Below, piece by piece: positions 1 to 8,590 of a stretch of 58,313 nucleotides of DNA (positions are counted from its first letter, which is position 1; each line of letters starts with the position of its first letter). A program made the position numbers and the translations under genes. The stretch lies in assembly GCF_050176255.1 (NCBI RefSeq), contig NZ_JBFXIE010000018.1. One strand, given 5' to 3'. This stretch comes from JBFXIE01 sp050176255. Lineage in GTDB: Bacteria > Pseudomonadota > Gammaproteobacteria > Burkholderiales > Burkholderiaceae_C. The notes below the pieces were generated by a model. It was not told the origin of the DNA and did not search any database. It was given only the letters and a program-made list of their open reading frames with translations.

Positions 1-271
1 CTTGCATTACGCCATGATCCAAAAATTTGCGGCAGTGCCCGAATCATCGTCCAGCAGGACCGCAGCCGTGTGTAAGCTTGTGTTCATCACGACAAAGGTG
101 TAGCGCAGAGTTGCAACAAGTCAAGACACGCACGGTCATCAACGACAATGCCTGACTGGCATTTTGGCTGAACGCACGCTCAGGGCACGGATGTGGCTGC
201 CGGCAATGCAAGCAGTCCAGCGCATCGCCCCCCCGTGATAGCCAGAATGCAAGTGAAATGCACCGAACCAG

Positions 272-1279
272 ATGAACATCGTAATTCTTGACGACTACCA
301 GGATGCAGTGCGCAAGCTCCACTGCGCGGCGCGGCTCGATCCCTACTCCGCCAAGGTGTACACCAACACGGTCAAAGGCCTGGGGCAGTTGTCCGTGCGA
401 CTGCGGGATGCGGACATCATCGTCCTGATCCGCGAGCGCACGCAGATCACGCGGCAGCTGGTGGAAAAGCTGCCGCGGCTCAAACTCATATCGCAAACCG
501 GCCGCGCGGGTGCGCACCTTGATCTGGCCGCCTGCACCGAACATGGGATTGCCGTGGCCGAAGGGGTCAGCTCCCCCGTGGCGCCCGCAGAGCTGACATG
601 GGCGCTGATCATGGCGGCCATGCGCCGCCTGCCCCAGTACACCTCCAACCTCAAGCACGGCGCCTGGCAGCAATCGGGCCTGCGCGCCGCGTCCATGCCG
701 CCCAACTTCGGACTGGGCACAGTGCTGCGCGGCAAGACCCTGGGCATCTGGGGCTACGGGCGCATCGGGCAGATCGTCGCGGGCTACGGCCGTGCGTTTG
801 GCATGAACGTAAGGGTCTGGGGCCGCGAAGCCTCGCGCGCGCAGGCGCTCAGCGACGGTCTGCAGGTCGCCAACACCCGGGCGGATTTTTTCTCGCAATG
901 CGACGTGGTGTCGCTGCACCTGCGGCTGACCGAAGAAACGCAGCACGTGGTCACGCTGGAAGACCTGTCCTGCATGAAACCCACCGCGCTGCTGGTGAAC
1001 ACCTCGCGCGCCGAACTCCTGGAGCCCGACGCCCTGCTGGCCGCCCTCAATCGCGGGCGCCCCGGCATGGCCGCCGTCGATGTTTTTGAAAGCGAGCCCA
1101 TCTTGCAGGGCCACGCGCTGCTGCGGCTGGAAAATTGCATCTGCACGCCTCACATCGGCTATGTGGAGCAAGACAGCTATGAGCTGTATTTCGGCGCCGC
1201 CTTCGACAACGTCGTCAACTACATCAAGGGCACGCCGACCAACATCGTCAACCCCAGCGCCCTGCAGGTGCGCCGATAG
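272..1279 (+). CDS. D-2-hydroxyacid dehydrogenase family protein
   Basis: A 335-residue NAD(P)-dependent oxidoreductase of the D-isomer 2-hydroxyacid dehydrogenase family, which interconverts 2-keto acids and D-2-hydroxy acids. The nucleotide-binding motif GIWGYGRIGQ lies near residue 160. The expected catalytic set is present: Arg in NTSRAELL, Glu in DVFESEP, and His in CTPHIGYVE near the C-terminus. Length is normal for the family. The exact substrate (phosphoglycerate, glyoxylate/hydroxypyruvate or other) cannot be read from sequence. It stands alone, with about 260 bp on each side that hold no recognised gene. Confidence 0.9.
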   Translation: MNIVILDDYQDAVRKLHCAARLDPYSAKVYTNTVKGLGQLSVRLRDADIIVLIRERTQITRQLVEKLPRLKLISQTGRAGAHLDLAACTEHGIAVAEGVSSPVAPAELTWALIMAAMRRLPQYTSNLKHGAWQQSGLRAASMPPNFGLGTVLRGKTLGIWGYGRIGQIVAGYGRAFGMNVRVWGREASRAQALSDGLQVANTRADFFSQCDVVSLHLRLTEETQHVVTLEDLSCMKPTALLVNTSRAELLEPDALLAALNRGRPGMAAVDVFESEPILQGHALLRLENCICTPHIGYVEQDSYELYFGAAFDNVVNYIKGTPTNIVNPSALQVRR

Positions 1280-1537
1280 AGTTGTGCGCGCACACCCAGG
1301 GTGCGCGGACGACGGCCAGAATGGCAGGGACATGTCCGCCGCCACAGGCCGTTGCCGGGGGAAACTTGATAAAGTCCCGCGCCTGCTCTTGAGAGGACTT
1401 CGAATGCCCGGTGTTGCCGTGCATCCAAACACCACACGGCGCTACGCAAGCTGCCCGCAAACACTGCGGCAAACGGAATCAACAAGACGTTAGCCCCTTA
1501 TTTTTCTTTCTCTGAAGTCTGCGCAAGGAATCACTTC

Positions 1538-1808
1538 ATGGCACGTACCGTCCATTGCATCAAACTCGGCAAAGAAGCCGATGGCCTCGATTTTCCGCCC
1601 TACCCCGGCGAACTGGGCAAGCGCATTTACGAAAGCGTGAGCAAGCAGGCATGGGCCGACTGGCTCAAGCACCAGACCATGCTGGTCAACGAAAACCGCC
1701 TGAACCTGGCCGATGCCCGCGCCCGCCAATACCTGGCCCGCCAGATGGAAAACCACTTCTTCGGCAGCGGCGCAGACGCTGCGGCGGGCTACGTCCCGCC
1801 CAGCGCGT
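1538..1808 (+). CDS. yggX: Probable Fe(2+)-trafficking protein YggX (cut by a false scaffold gap)
   Basis: A small cytosolic protein of the YggX family, associated with iron handling and protection of iron-sulfur clusters from oxidation. The N-terminus MARTVHCIKLGKEADGLDFP is diagnostic. AAGGA, 9 nt before the ATG, supports the start. The reading frame runs into the 100-N block one base into its stop codon. The same 60 bases reappear after the Ns, followed by GA, which completes a TGA. With the gap removed the protein is 90 residues, the normal family length, so the gene is almost certainly intact. Confidence 0.92.
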
Positions 1809-1908
1809 NNNNNNNNNNNNNNNNNNNNNNNNNNNNNNNNNNNNNNNNNNNNNNNNNNNNNNNNNNNNNNNNNNNNNNNNNNNNNNNNNNNNNNNNNNNN
1901 NNNNNNNN
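1809..1908. other. Scaffold gap (100 N), probably artefactual
   Basis: A run of exactly 100 N. Bases 1749-1808 before it and 1909-1968 after it are identical, so the two contigs overlap by 60 bp and the gap should be closed by merging them. The merged sequence gives a complete yggX with a TGA stop. Confidence 0.95.
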
Positions 1909-2107
1909 AAAACCACTTCTTCGGCAGCGGCGCAGACGCTGCGGCGGGCTACGTCCCGCCCAGCGCGTGATGGCGCAGGCCTGACACAAACGCTGCACTT
2001 CTCACGCCTTCGCCTCCGCTGCACACCAGTGGCGGGGGCGTCGCTGTTGTTGACCGCCCGCCGTTTTTGGCCGGCAGCCCCGGTTCGGATCTTTCAGGAG
2101 ATGTTTC

Positions 2108-2773
2108 ATGTTGCCGTCGGTGTCCTTGCTGGACTCGTTCCAGTGGTCCCAGTTCACCACCATGCTGGTGATCTACCTCGTCGCCATCACTGCCGAAGCA
2201 ATGTCCGGGGCGCTGGCCGCGGGTCGGCGCAATATGGACATCTTCGGCGTGGCCGTGATTGCCTCGGTCACGGCACTGGGGGGCGGCACCATCCGCGACA
2301 TGGTGCTGGGCCACTACCCCATCAGCTGGACGCAGCACCCCGAATACATCTTCCTCGTGATTGGCGCCGGCCTGCTGACCACGCTGGTCGCCCGCCACAT
2401 GCATAGGCTCAAGCGGGTGTTCCTGCTGCTGGACGCCATGGGCCTGATCGCTTTCTCACTCATCGGCTGCAACGTGGCTCTGGAGCTGGGCTACCCGCCC
2501 GTGGTGGTGGTGATTTCCGGCATGCTCACCGGCATCAGCGGCGGCATCCTGCGCGACGTGCTTTGCAACCAGGTGCCCATCGTATTCCGGCGTGAGCTGT
2601 ATGCCAGCGTGTCGCTGGCGGTCTGCCTGCTGTTCCAGGTCATGCACACACTGCAGGTGGAATACAACGTCAGCACGCTGGTGTGCTTTGCTGCTGGCCT
2701 GGCCCTGCGGTTGCTGGCCATCCGCTTCGAATGGAGCCTGCCCGTGTTCTCGTACCAGCAGCGCTGGGAATGA
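2108..2773 (+). CDS. TRIC/YicG-type (UPF0126) membrane protein
   Basis: A 221-residue polytopic inner-membrane protein of the UPF0126/YicG family, related to trimeric intracellular cation channels. Two homologous halves are visible. Each carries the glycine-rich signature (GGGTIRDMVLGHYP in the first, SGGILRDVLCNQVP in the second) within hydrophobic helices, about seven in total. AGGAG, 7 nt before the ATG, fixes the start. Some homologues have been linked to small-molecule or glycine transport, but the substrate here is unknown. It lies between yggX and mnmC with no obvious functional link. Confidence 0.85.
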   Translation: MLPSVSLLDSFQWSQFTTMLVIYLVAITAEAMSGALAAGRRNMDIFGVAVIASVTALGGGTIRDMVLGHYPISWTQHPEYIFLVIGAGLLTTLVARHMHRLKRVFLLLDAMGLIAFSLIGCNVALELGYPPVVVVISGMLTGISGGILRDVLCNQVPIVFRRELYASVSLAVCLLFQVMHTLQVEYNVSTLVCFAAGLALRLLAIRFEWSLPVFSYQQRWE

Positions 2774-2788
2774 CGATCAAGCCTGGTC

Positions 2789-4575
2789 ATGCCCGAACCC
2801 ACTGACCGGCCTTGCGGCGGTCTGCCCCAGGCCCACCCGGTGTTCCTGGAGGGTTGCGGCTTGCCAGACATGTGGATTGGCCAGGCCCAGTGGCGCATTT
2901 TGCAGACCGGTTTTGGGCTTGGGCTTGGCTTCCTGATTACCTGGGCCGCCTGGCGGGCTGACCCGCGCCGTCCGCAGTGCCTGCATTTCGTCGCGTGCAT
3001 GCCCCAGGCCGTAGGCGCCGAGGAGCTGCTGCAGGCCACTGCGCCCACCCTTGAACTGCAACCCCTGGTGCAGCAATTGCACGCGCAATGGTGGGGCTTG
3101 CTGCCGGGCGTGCACCGTCTGTCGTTCGAGGCCGGCCGCGTGCAGCTCACGCTCTGCATCGGTGACCTGCAAGCCATGCTGCGCCAACAGCAGCCGGTGG
3201 CCGACTCGGTCTATCTGGACGACTGCAATGTGCGCAGTCAGGCGGGAATGTGGGACATCCACACCTTGAAGGCCGTGGCGCGCTGCTGCCGCCGCGGCAC
3301 CCGCCTGGCCGCGCCAGGCGTGGCGCACGGCCTGCGCGACGCCTTGGCGCAATGCGGCTTCGAGATGCAGGCAGTGGCGGACGCGCCATCCACGAGCGCC
3401 CCTTTGCTGCAGGCCACGTTCGACCCGCGCTGGCAGCCGCGCACCGGACAGGCCCCTTTGCCCGACGTGACCGCGCCGGCCCCCGCACGGTGCCTGGTGG
3501 TGGGCGCCGGCCTGGCGGGCGCTGCCGTGGCGTCCAGCCTGGCGCGGCGTGGCTGGCAGGTGCGCGTGCTGGACTGTGCCGCGGCACCGGCGGCGGGCGC
3601 GTCCGGGCTGCCAGCAGGTGTTTTCGCCAGCCATGTGTCGCCCGACGACAGCGTACTGTCGCGCCTGTCGCGTGCGGGCGTGCGCACCACGCTGCAAACA
3701 CTGGCCCAGATGCCACAGGGCAGCCACGGCCGCGACTGGAGCGACTGCGGCGCGCTGGAGCACCGGGTGGACGGCACGCCCGGCCTGGCCTGGCAAGACG
3801 GCCCTGGTCTGGACTGGAGCCGGCCCGCCACCGCGCAGCAACTGGCGGCCAACGGCCTGCCCGCCAGCGCCGTGGCCTGCTGGCATGCGCGCGGCGGCTG
3901 GGTGCGCCCGCCGCAGCTGATCCGGCATCTGCTGGCCCAGCCCGGCGTTGAATGGCAAGGCGAGGCCCCGGTGGCGCAAATGCGCCGCACGGCGGGCGCG
4001 CAGCCCGTCTGGCAGGCGCTGGATGCGCAAGGCGCCGTGCTGGCGCAGGCAGAGCTGGCCGTCATCTGCGCGGGGCCGCACAGCATGGCGCTGGCGGGCC
4101 TGCCCTGGCCCCTGCAAGCACTGCGCGGCCAGATTGCGTGGGGGCTGCATGCACAGACCCCCGCCCAGTCGGGGGCCCCTCTGCCCTGGCCGCCGCAGCC
4201 AATCAATGGGCATGGCAACCTGGTGCCCCATGTGCCCCTGCAAGGCGGTGCGGGCTGGGTGCTGGGATCCACTTTCGAGCGCGACCAGACCACGCTGCCG
4301 CCCAGCGCGTCAGACCAGGCAGCGGGCCTGGCCGCCAACCACGCCAAGCTGCAGACTCTGCTGCCCCCGCTGGCACAGGCCCTGGCCCCGGCCTTCAACG
4401 CGGCACTGCACGGCGGGGACGCGCTGGCCAGCGGCGCCGTGCGCACCTGGGCCGCAGTGCGCTGCGCAGCGCCCGACCGCCTGCCTATCGTGGGGCCGGT
4501 GGATGCATTGAACCAGCCGGGGCTGTGGCTGTGCACCGCCATGGGCGCGCGCGGGCTCACGCTGTCCCTGCTGTG
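2789..4575 (+). CDS. mnmC: MnmC-type FAD oxidoreductase (C-terminus lost in gap), methyltransferase domain eroded
   Basis: Enzyme for the last steps of the wobble-uridine modification mnm5s2U34 in tRNA. The C-terminal oxidoreductase domain starts near residue 230 with the FAD motif VVGAGLAGAAVASSLARRGW and resembles the MnmC(o) part, which converts cmnm5U to nm5U. The N-terminal part corresponds to the SAM-dependent methyltransferase domain, but its motifs are degraded. The usual GFGTGLNFL reads GFGLGLGFL, the acidic SAM-binding position is lost, and LDGFAPAKNP reads LDDCNVRSQA. It also lacks the first stretch of the family. The reading frame is open to the gap, where roughly the last 40 residues are missing. 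Confidence 0.85.
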
Positions 4576-4675
4576 NNNNNNNNNNNNNNNNNNNNNNNNN
4601 NNNNNNNNNNNNNNNNNNNNNNNNNNNNNNNNNNNNNNNNNNNNNNNNNNNNNNNNNNNNNNNNNNNNNNNNNNN
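4576..4675. other. Scaffold gap (100 N)
   Basis: A run of 100 N between the 3' part of mnmC and the start of cysI. The flanks share no sequence, so this gap is probably real. It hides the mnmC C-terminus and the promoter and leader region of the cys operon. Confidence 0.95.
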
Positions 4676-4691
4676 GACCAGAAGCCCGTTC

Positions 4692-6485
4692 ATGTACCAA
4701 TACACCGATTTCGACCGCCAATTCGTCCTACTGCGCGCGCAGCAGTTCCGCGACCAGCTCGAACGCTGGCAGCGCGGCGAGCTGACCGACGAGCAGTTGC
4801 TGCCGCTGCGCCTGCAAAACGGCTGGTACATCCAGCGCTATGCGCCCATGGCGCGCATTGCCGTGCCCTACGGCGAAATCAGCAGCGCCCAGCTGCGCAT
4901 GCTGGCGCGCATTGCCCGCGACTATGACAAACCCACGCCCGAGCTGCTGGCGCACGCCCAGGCCACGCAAGACCAGTTGCAAGCCGCCCAGCCCGGACTG
5001 ACGCTGGCCGCTGCGCCTTTGCAGTACGGCTACGGCCACTTCACCACGCGCACCAACGTGCAGTTCAACTGGATCCCCATCACCCAGGCCGCCGAGGTGA
5101 TGGAGCTGCTGGCCAGCGTGTGCATGCACGGCATCCAGACCAGCGGCAATGCCATCCGCAACATCACTTGCGAGGCCTATGCCGGCATTGCCGAGGACGA
5201 AATCGTCGATACGCGCCCCTTTGCAGAAATCCTGCGCCAGTGGAGCACGCTGCACCCCGAGTTCGCCTTCCTGCCGCGCAAGTTCAAGATCGCCTTCAAC
5301 GGTGCCCACGAAGACCGCGCCGCCACCGGCTGGTATGACGTGGGCCTGCAAGCAGTGAAAAACGCCGCTGGCGAAGTCGGATTCACCGTGAAGGTGGGCG
5401 GCGGCATGGGCCGCACCCCCATCATCGGCACCGTGGTGCGCGAGTTTTTGCCCTGGCACCAGCTGCTGAACTACCTGGAAGCCGTCATCCGCGCCTACAA
5501 CCTGGCTGGTCGGCGCGACAACAAGTACAAGGCACGCATCAAGATCCTGGTCAAGAGCGAAGGCCAGCAGTTCATCGATGCGGTGGAGGCCGAGTACCAG
5601 TCCATCGTGGAGCAAGACGGCGCGCCCCACACCATCACCCAGGCTGAACTGGACCGCGTGGCCGCCAGCTTCGTGGTGCCTACGCTGCAGCCCGCCAACC
5701 GCACCGCCAATGTCAACCCGCAGGGCCAGCTCTACCAGCGCTGGCTGCAGCAGAACGTGCGTGGCCACCGGCTGGCCGGCATGAAGGCGGTAACCCTGTC
5801 ATTCAAGCGCGTGGGCTTTGCGCCCGGCGATGCCGACGCCAGCACGCTGGAGGCGCTGGCCCAGCTGGCCGAACAGTTCAGCGCTGGCGAGGCGCGCCTG
5901 ACGCACGAGCAAAACCTGATGCTGCCCTGGGTGTTCGAGAGCGACCTGCCCGCGCTGTACGAAGCTGCACGCCAGCTGGGCCTGGCCCAGCCCAACATTG
6001 GCCTGCTGACCGACATGATTGCCTGCCCGGGCGGCGATTTTTGCGCCCTGGCCAACGCCCGCTCACTGCCCATTGCCGCGGCCATCACCGAGCGCTACCA
6101 GGATCTGGACGAGCTGTTCGACATCGGCCCCATCGACCTGCACATGAGCGGCTGCATCAACAGCTGCGGGCACCACCACAGCGGCCACATCGGCATCCTG
6201 GGGGTCGATAAGGACGGCAAGGAGTGGTACCAGATCACCCTGGGCGGCTCGGACGGCGCGCAGCTGTCGGGCCCGGCCATTGGCGGCAAGGTGGTGGGCC
6301 CCTCGTTCTCGGCAGCCGAAGTGCCGGACGTGATCGAGGCCCTGCTCACGACCTACCGCGCCCAGCGCCATGGCGGCGAGTTCTTCATCGACACGCTGCG
6401 CCGCGTGGGCCACGACCCGTTCAAGGCCGCCGCCAATGCCGCACGCCACGCCAGGCAGGCCCTGGAAGAAGCCCTCACCGAATAA
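4692..6485 (+). CDS. cysI: Assimilatory nitrite/sulfite reductase hemoprotein
   Basis: A 597-residue siroheme and [4Fe-4S] enzyme that reduces sulfite to sulfide with six electrons, in the cytoplasm. The cluster and siroheme ligands are visible as CPGGDFC (about residues 445-451) and CINSC (about 488-492). The internal sequence duplication typical of the family is present. The neighbours (DUF934, cysH, cysD, cysN) support sulfite rather than nitrite as substrate. No flavoprotein subunit CysJ is encoded nearby, so the electron donor may be ferredoxin. It is the first visible gene of the operon; its upstream control region is in the gap. Confidence 0.92.
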   Translation: MYQYTDFDRQFVLLRAQQFRDQLERWQRGELTDEQLLPLRLQNGWYIQRYAPMARIAVPYGEISSAQLRMLARIARDYDKPTPELLAHAQATQDQLQAAQPGLTLAAAPLQYGYGHFTTRTNVQFNWIPITQAAEVMELLASVCMHGIQTSGNAIRNITCEAYAGIAEDEIVDTRPFAEILRQWSTLHPEFAFLPRKFKIAFNGAHEDRAATGWYDVGLQAVKNAAGEVGFTVKVGGGMGRTPIIGTVVREFLPWHQLLNYLEAVIRAYNLAGRRDNKYKARIKILVKSEGQQFIDAVEAEYQSIVEQDGAPHTITQAELDRVAASFVVPTLQPANRTANVNPQGQLYQRWLQQNVRGHRLAGMKAVTLSFKRVGFAPGDADASTLEALAQLAEQFSAGEARLTHEQNLMLPWVFESDLPALYEAARQLGLAQPNIGLLTDMIACPGGDFCALANARSLPIAAAITERYQDLDELFDIGPIDLHMSGCINSCGHHHSGHIGILGVDKDGKEWYQITLGGSDGAQLSGPAIGGKVVGPSFSAAEVPDVIEALLTTYRAQRHGGEFFIDTLRRVGHDPFKAAANAARHARQALEEALTE

Positions 6486-6506
6486 GCCGCCAACCACCCG
6501 GCCGCC

Positions 6507-6959
6507 ATGAAAACCCGCGAAATTACTATGAAAATAATAGCTGCTAGCGCAGTCAATACAAGCGCTGATGCCCAAAAATTGCTGCAAATCGCCAACGACG
6601 CCGATCTGGCCGACCTGGCCGCCAGCGGGGCGCTGCAGGGCGCCGAACGCATCGAGCTGCACTTTCCCAAGTTCACCGATGGGCGCGCCTTCAGCCAGGC
6701 CGTGCTGCTGCGCCGGCGCTACGGCTTTACTGGCGACATCCGCGCCACGGGCGACGTGCTGATTGACCAGCTGGTGCAAATGCAGCGCAGCGGCTTCACC
6801 AGCGCCGTGCTGGCCGATGGCCAGAACCCCGTGACAGCGCAGCGCCAGCTGGACCGCTACAGCGCGTTCTACCAGGGCGACGCGCTGCAGCCGCGCCCGC
6901 TGTTCGCCCGCGACACCGACCGCGACACCGCCCACCAAACGCCCCCGGAGGCCGCATGA
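6507..6959 (+). CDS. DUF934 family protein of the sulfate-assimilation operon
   Basis: A 150-residue protein of the DUF934 family, which is regularly found between sulfite reductase and cysH in proteobacteria. Its biochemical role is not established. The conserved block HFPKFTDGRAFSQAVLLRRR is present near residue 50. Two in-frame ATGs exist, at 6507 and 6528. The second lies inside a copy of the dispersed repeat, whose codons give MKIIAASAVNTSADAQK, so the element supplies the N-terminus. The stop overlaps the cysH start (ATGA). Confidence 0.85.
   Translation: MKTREITMKIIAASAVNTSADAQKLLQIANDADLADLAASGALQGAERIELHFPKFTDGRAFSQAVLLRRRYGFTGDIRATGDVLIDQLVQMQRSGFTSAVLADGQNPVTAQRQLDRYSAFYQGDALQPRPLFARDTDRDTAHQTPPEAA
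6528..6579 (+). repeat. Dispersed inverted repeat, copy 1 (5' end of DUF934 gene)
   Basis: A member of the 50-bp family. The left arm is AATAATAGCTGCTAGCGC and the right arm ACAAGCGCTGATGCCC, followed by an A-run. It lies in frame at the start of the DUF934 gene and contains one of its two possible start codons. Confidence 0.75.
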
Positions 6960-7597
6960 GCGCCGCCCACGCCGTCAGCGCCGCCGACCTTGCCCGCGTC
7001 AACGCCGAGCACGGCCACGATGCCGCCGCCCTGGTGTCTTGGGCGCTGGGGCTGGGTCAGCGAGCCATCGTCACCACCAACTTCCGGCCTTTCGAGGCCG
7101 TGATCCTGCACCTGGTCACGCGCGTGCAACCCAACGTGCCCGTGGTCTGGATGGACAACGGCTACAACACGCCAGCCACCTACCGCTTTGCCGACGCGGT
7201 GACCCGCCAGCTGGGCCTCAACCTGAAGATCTACCTGCCGCGCCGCTCGCGCGCCCACCGCGAGGCCGTGGAAGGCCCGACGCCCGCGCTTCATGATCCG
7301 CGCCACGCGGCCTTCACCGAAGAGGTGAAGCTCGAGCCCTTCGCCCGCGCCCTGCGCGAGACCGCGCCCCGCGTGTGGTTCACCGCGCTGCGCGCCACCG
7401 ACACCGCCGTGCGCGCGCAGATGGAGCCCGTCAGCATCAACCCCGACGGGCTGATCAAGGTGGCGCCGCTGCTGCACTGGTCATCCAAGCAGTTGCACGA
7501 CTACTGTCAACAGCACGGCCTGCCCAACAACTTCGACTACGTGGACCCCACCAAGGGCGAAGACAACCGCGAATGCGGTCTGCACCTGACTCACTAA
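6956..7597 (+). CDS. cysH: CysH-type (phospho)adenylylsulfate reductase, divergent form
   Basis: Reduces activated sulfate (APS or PAPS) to sulfite using a C-terminal redox cysteine, seen here as ECGLHLTH at the end. At 213 residues it is shorter than E. coli CysH (about 244). The phosphosulfate-binding stretch that reads SSSFG in E. coli reads TTNFRPFEAV here. The four cysteines that bind a [4Fe-4S] cluster in APS reductases are absent: only two Cys occur in the protein. Those features resemble the PAPS type, yet no cysC (APS kinase) is in the window. Start and stop overlap the DUF934 gene in an ATGA arrangement. Confidence 0.88.
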   Translation: MSAAHAVSAADLARVNAEHGHDAAALVSWALGLGQRAIVTTNFRPFEAVILHLVTRVQPNVPVVWMDNGYNTPATYRFADAVTRQLGLNLKIYLPRRSRAHREAVEGPTPALHDPRHAAFTEEVKLEPFARALRETAPRVWFTALRATDTAVRAQMEPVSINPDGLIKVAPLLHWSSKQLHDYCQQHGLPNNFDYVDPTKGEDNRECGLHLTH

Positions 7598-7644
7598 AAC
7601 GATAGCTGCCAGCGCTTATTAAATAAGGGCTGGAGCCGAATTTG
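7595..7644 (+). repeat. Dispersed inverted repeat, copy 2 (cysH-cysD junction)
   Basis: The left arm GATAGCTGCCAGCGCTTAT faces the right arm ATAAGGGCTGGAGCC, so AGCGCTTAT can pair with ATAAGGGCT. The element fills most of the 60-bp space between cysH and cysD. Confidence 0.75.
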
Positions 7645-7657
7645 ACTGGACCCCCCC

Positions 7658-8590
7658 ATGAACGCCCGAGTTGACACCCAAGTGCTCAGCCACCTCAGCA
7701 ACCGCCACCTCGATGCGCTGGAAGAAGAAACCATCTTCATCCTGCGCGAAGTGGCCGCCGCCTTCGAGCGCCCCGCGCTGCTGTTCTCGGGCGGCAAGGA
7801 CTCGCTGGTCATGCTCAAGTGCGCTGAAAAGGCCTTTGGCGCAGGCCGCCTTCCCTACCCGCTATTGATGATCGACACCGGGCACAACTTCCCGGAAGTG
7901 ACGGACTTCCGGGACCAGCGCGCCAGGGAACTGGGCGCAGAACTCATCGTGCGCAGCGTCGAGGACAGCATGGCGCGCGGCACCGTGCGCCTGGCGCACC
8001 CCGGCGAGAGCCGCAACGTGCACCAGTCGGTCACGCTGCTGGAGGCCATCGAGGAATTGCGCTTTGACGCGCTGATCGGCGGCGCGCGCCGCGACGAAGA
8101 AAAAGCCCGCGCCAAGGAACGCATCTTCAGCCACCGCGACAGCTTTGGCCAATGGCAGCCCAAGGCGCAGCGGCCCGAGTTGTGGACGTTGTTCAACACC
8201 CGCCTGCAGCCGGGCGAGCACTTTCGCGTGTTCCCCATCAGCAACTGGACCGAGCTGGACGTGTGGCAGTACATCGACCGCGAGGCCATCGCCCTGCCCC
8301 GCCTGTATTACGCGCACCCGCGCCAGGTGGTGGAGCGCAAAGGCCTGCTGGTGCCCGTCACGCCGCTGACGCCGCCCAAGGACGGCGAAGTGGTGCAAAC
8401 GCGCCAGGTGCGCTTTCGCACCGTGGGCGACATCACCTGCACCTGCCCGGTGGAGAGCCCCGCCGCCACGGCTGCCGACATCGTGATCGAGACCCTGGCC
8501 GCCAACGTGAGCGAGCGCGGCGCCACGCGCATGGATGACAAGACAAGCGACGCGTCGATGGAAAAGCGCAAGAAAGATGGGTACTTCTGA
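7658..8590 (+). CDS. cysD: Sulfate adenylyltransferase subunit 2
   Basis: Catalytic ATP-sulfurylase subunit of 310 residues that makes adenylyl sulfate (APS) from ATP and sulfate, together with the GTPase CysN. The PP-loop LFSGGKDSLVML lies near residue 45 and the family motif GARRDEEKARAKERIFS near residue 145. Its stop codon overlaps the start of cysN (TGATG), which fits tight co-translation of the two subunits. Confidence 0.96.
   Translation: MNARVDTQVLSHLSNRHLDALEEETIFILREVAAAFERPALLFSGGKDSLVMLKCAEKAFGAGRLPYPLLMIDTGHNFPEVTDFRDQRARELGAELIVRSVEDSMARGTVRLAHPGESRNVHQSVTLLEAIEELRFDALIGGARRDEEKARAKERIFSHRDSFGQWQPKAQRPELWTLFNTRLQPGEHFRVFPISNWTELDVWQYIDREAIALPRLYYAHPRQVVERKGLLVPVTPLTPPKDGEVVQTRQVRFRTVGDITCTCPVESPAATAADIVIETLAANVSERGATRMDDKTSDASMEKRKKDGYF

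Noticed and set aside
1..271. Leading 271 bp searched for a partial gene or RNA
   Set aside because: No frame with recognisable protein similarity and no tRNA, riboswitch or terminator structure could be supported.
44..1435. Long open reading frame on the minus strand opposite the dehydrogenase gene
   Set aside because: It is a shadow produced by high GC at third codon positions; its translation has no recognisable domain, while the plus-strand frame has all catalytic motifs.
1555..2406. Reading frame crossing the first N block
   Set aside because: It depends on the 100-N insert, which is an assembly artefact, and its translation outside yggX is meaningless.
2777..4243. Long minus-strand reading frame opposite mnmC
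   Set aside because: Low-complexity Arg/Gln/His-rich translation without any motif; mnmC on the other strand is well supported.
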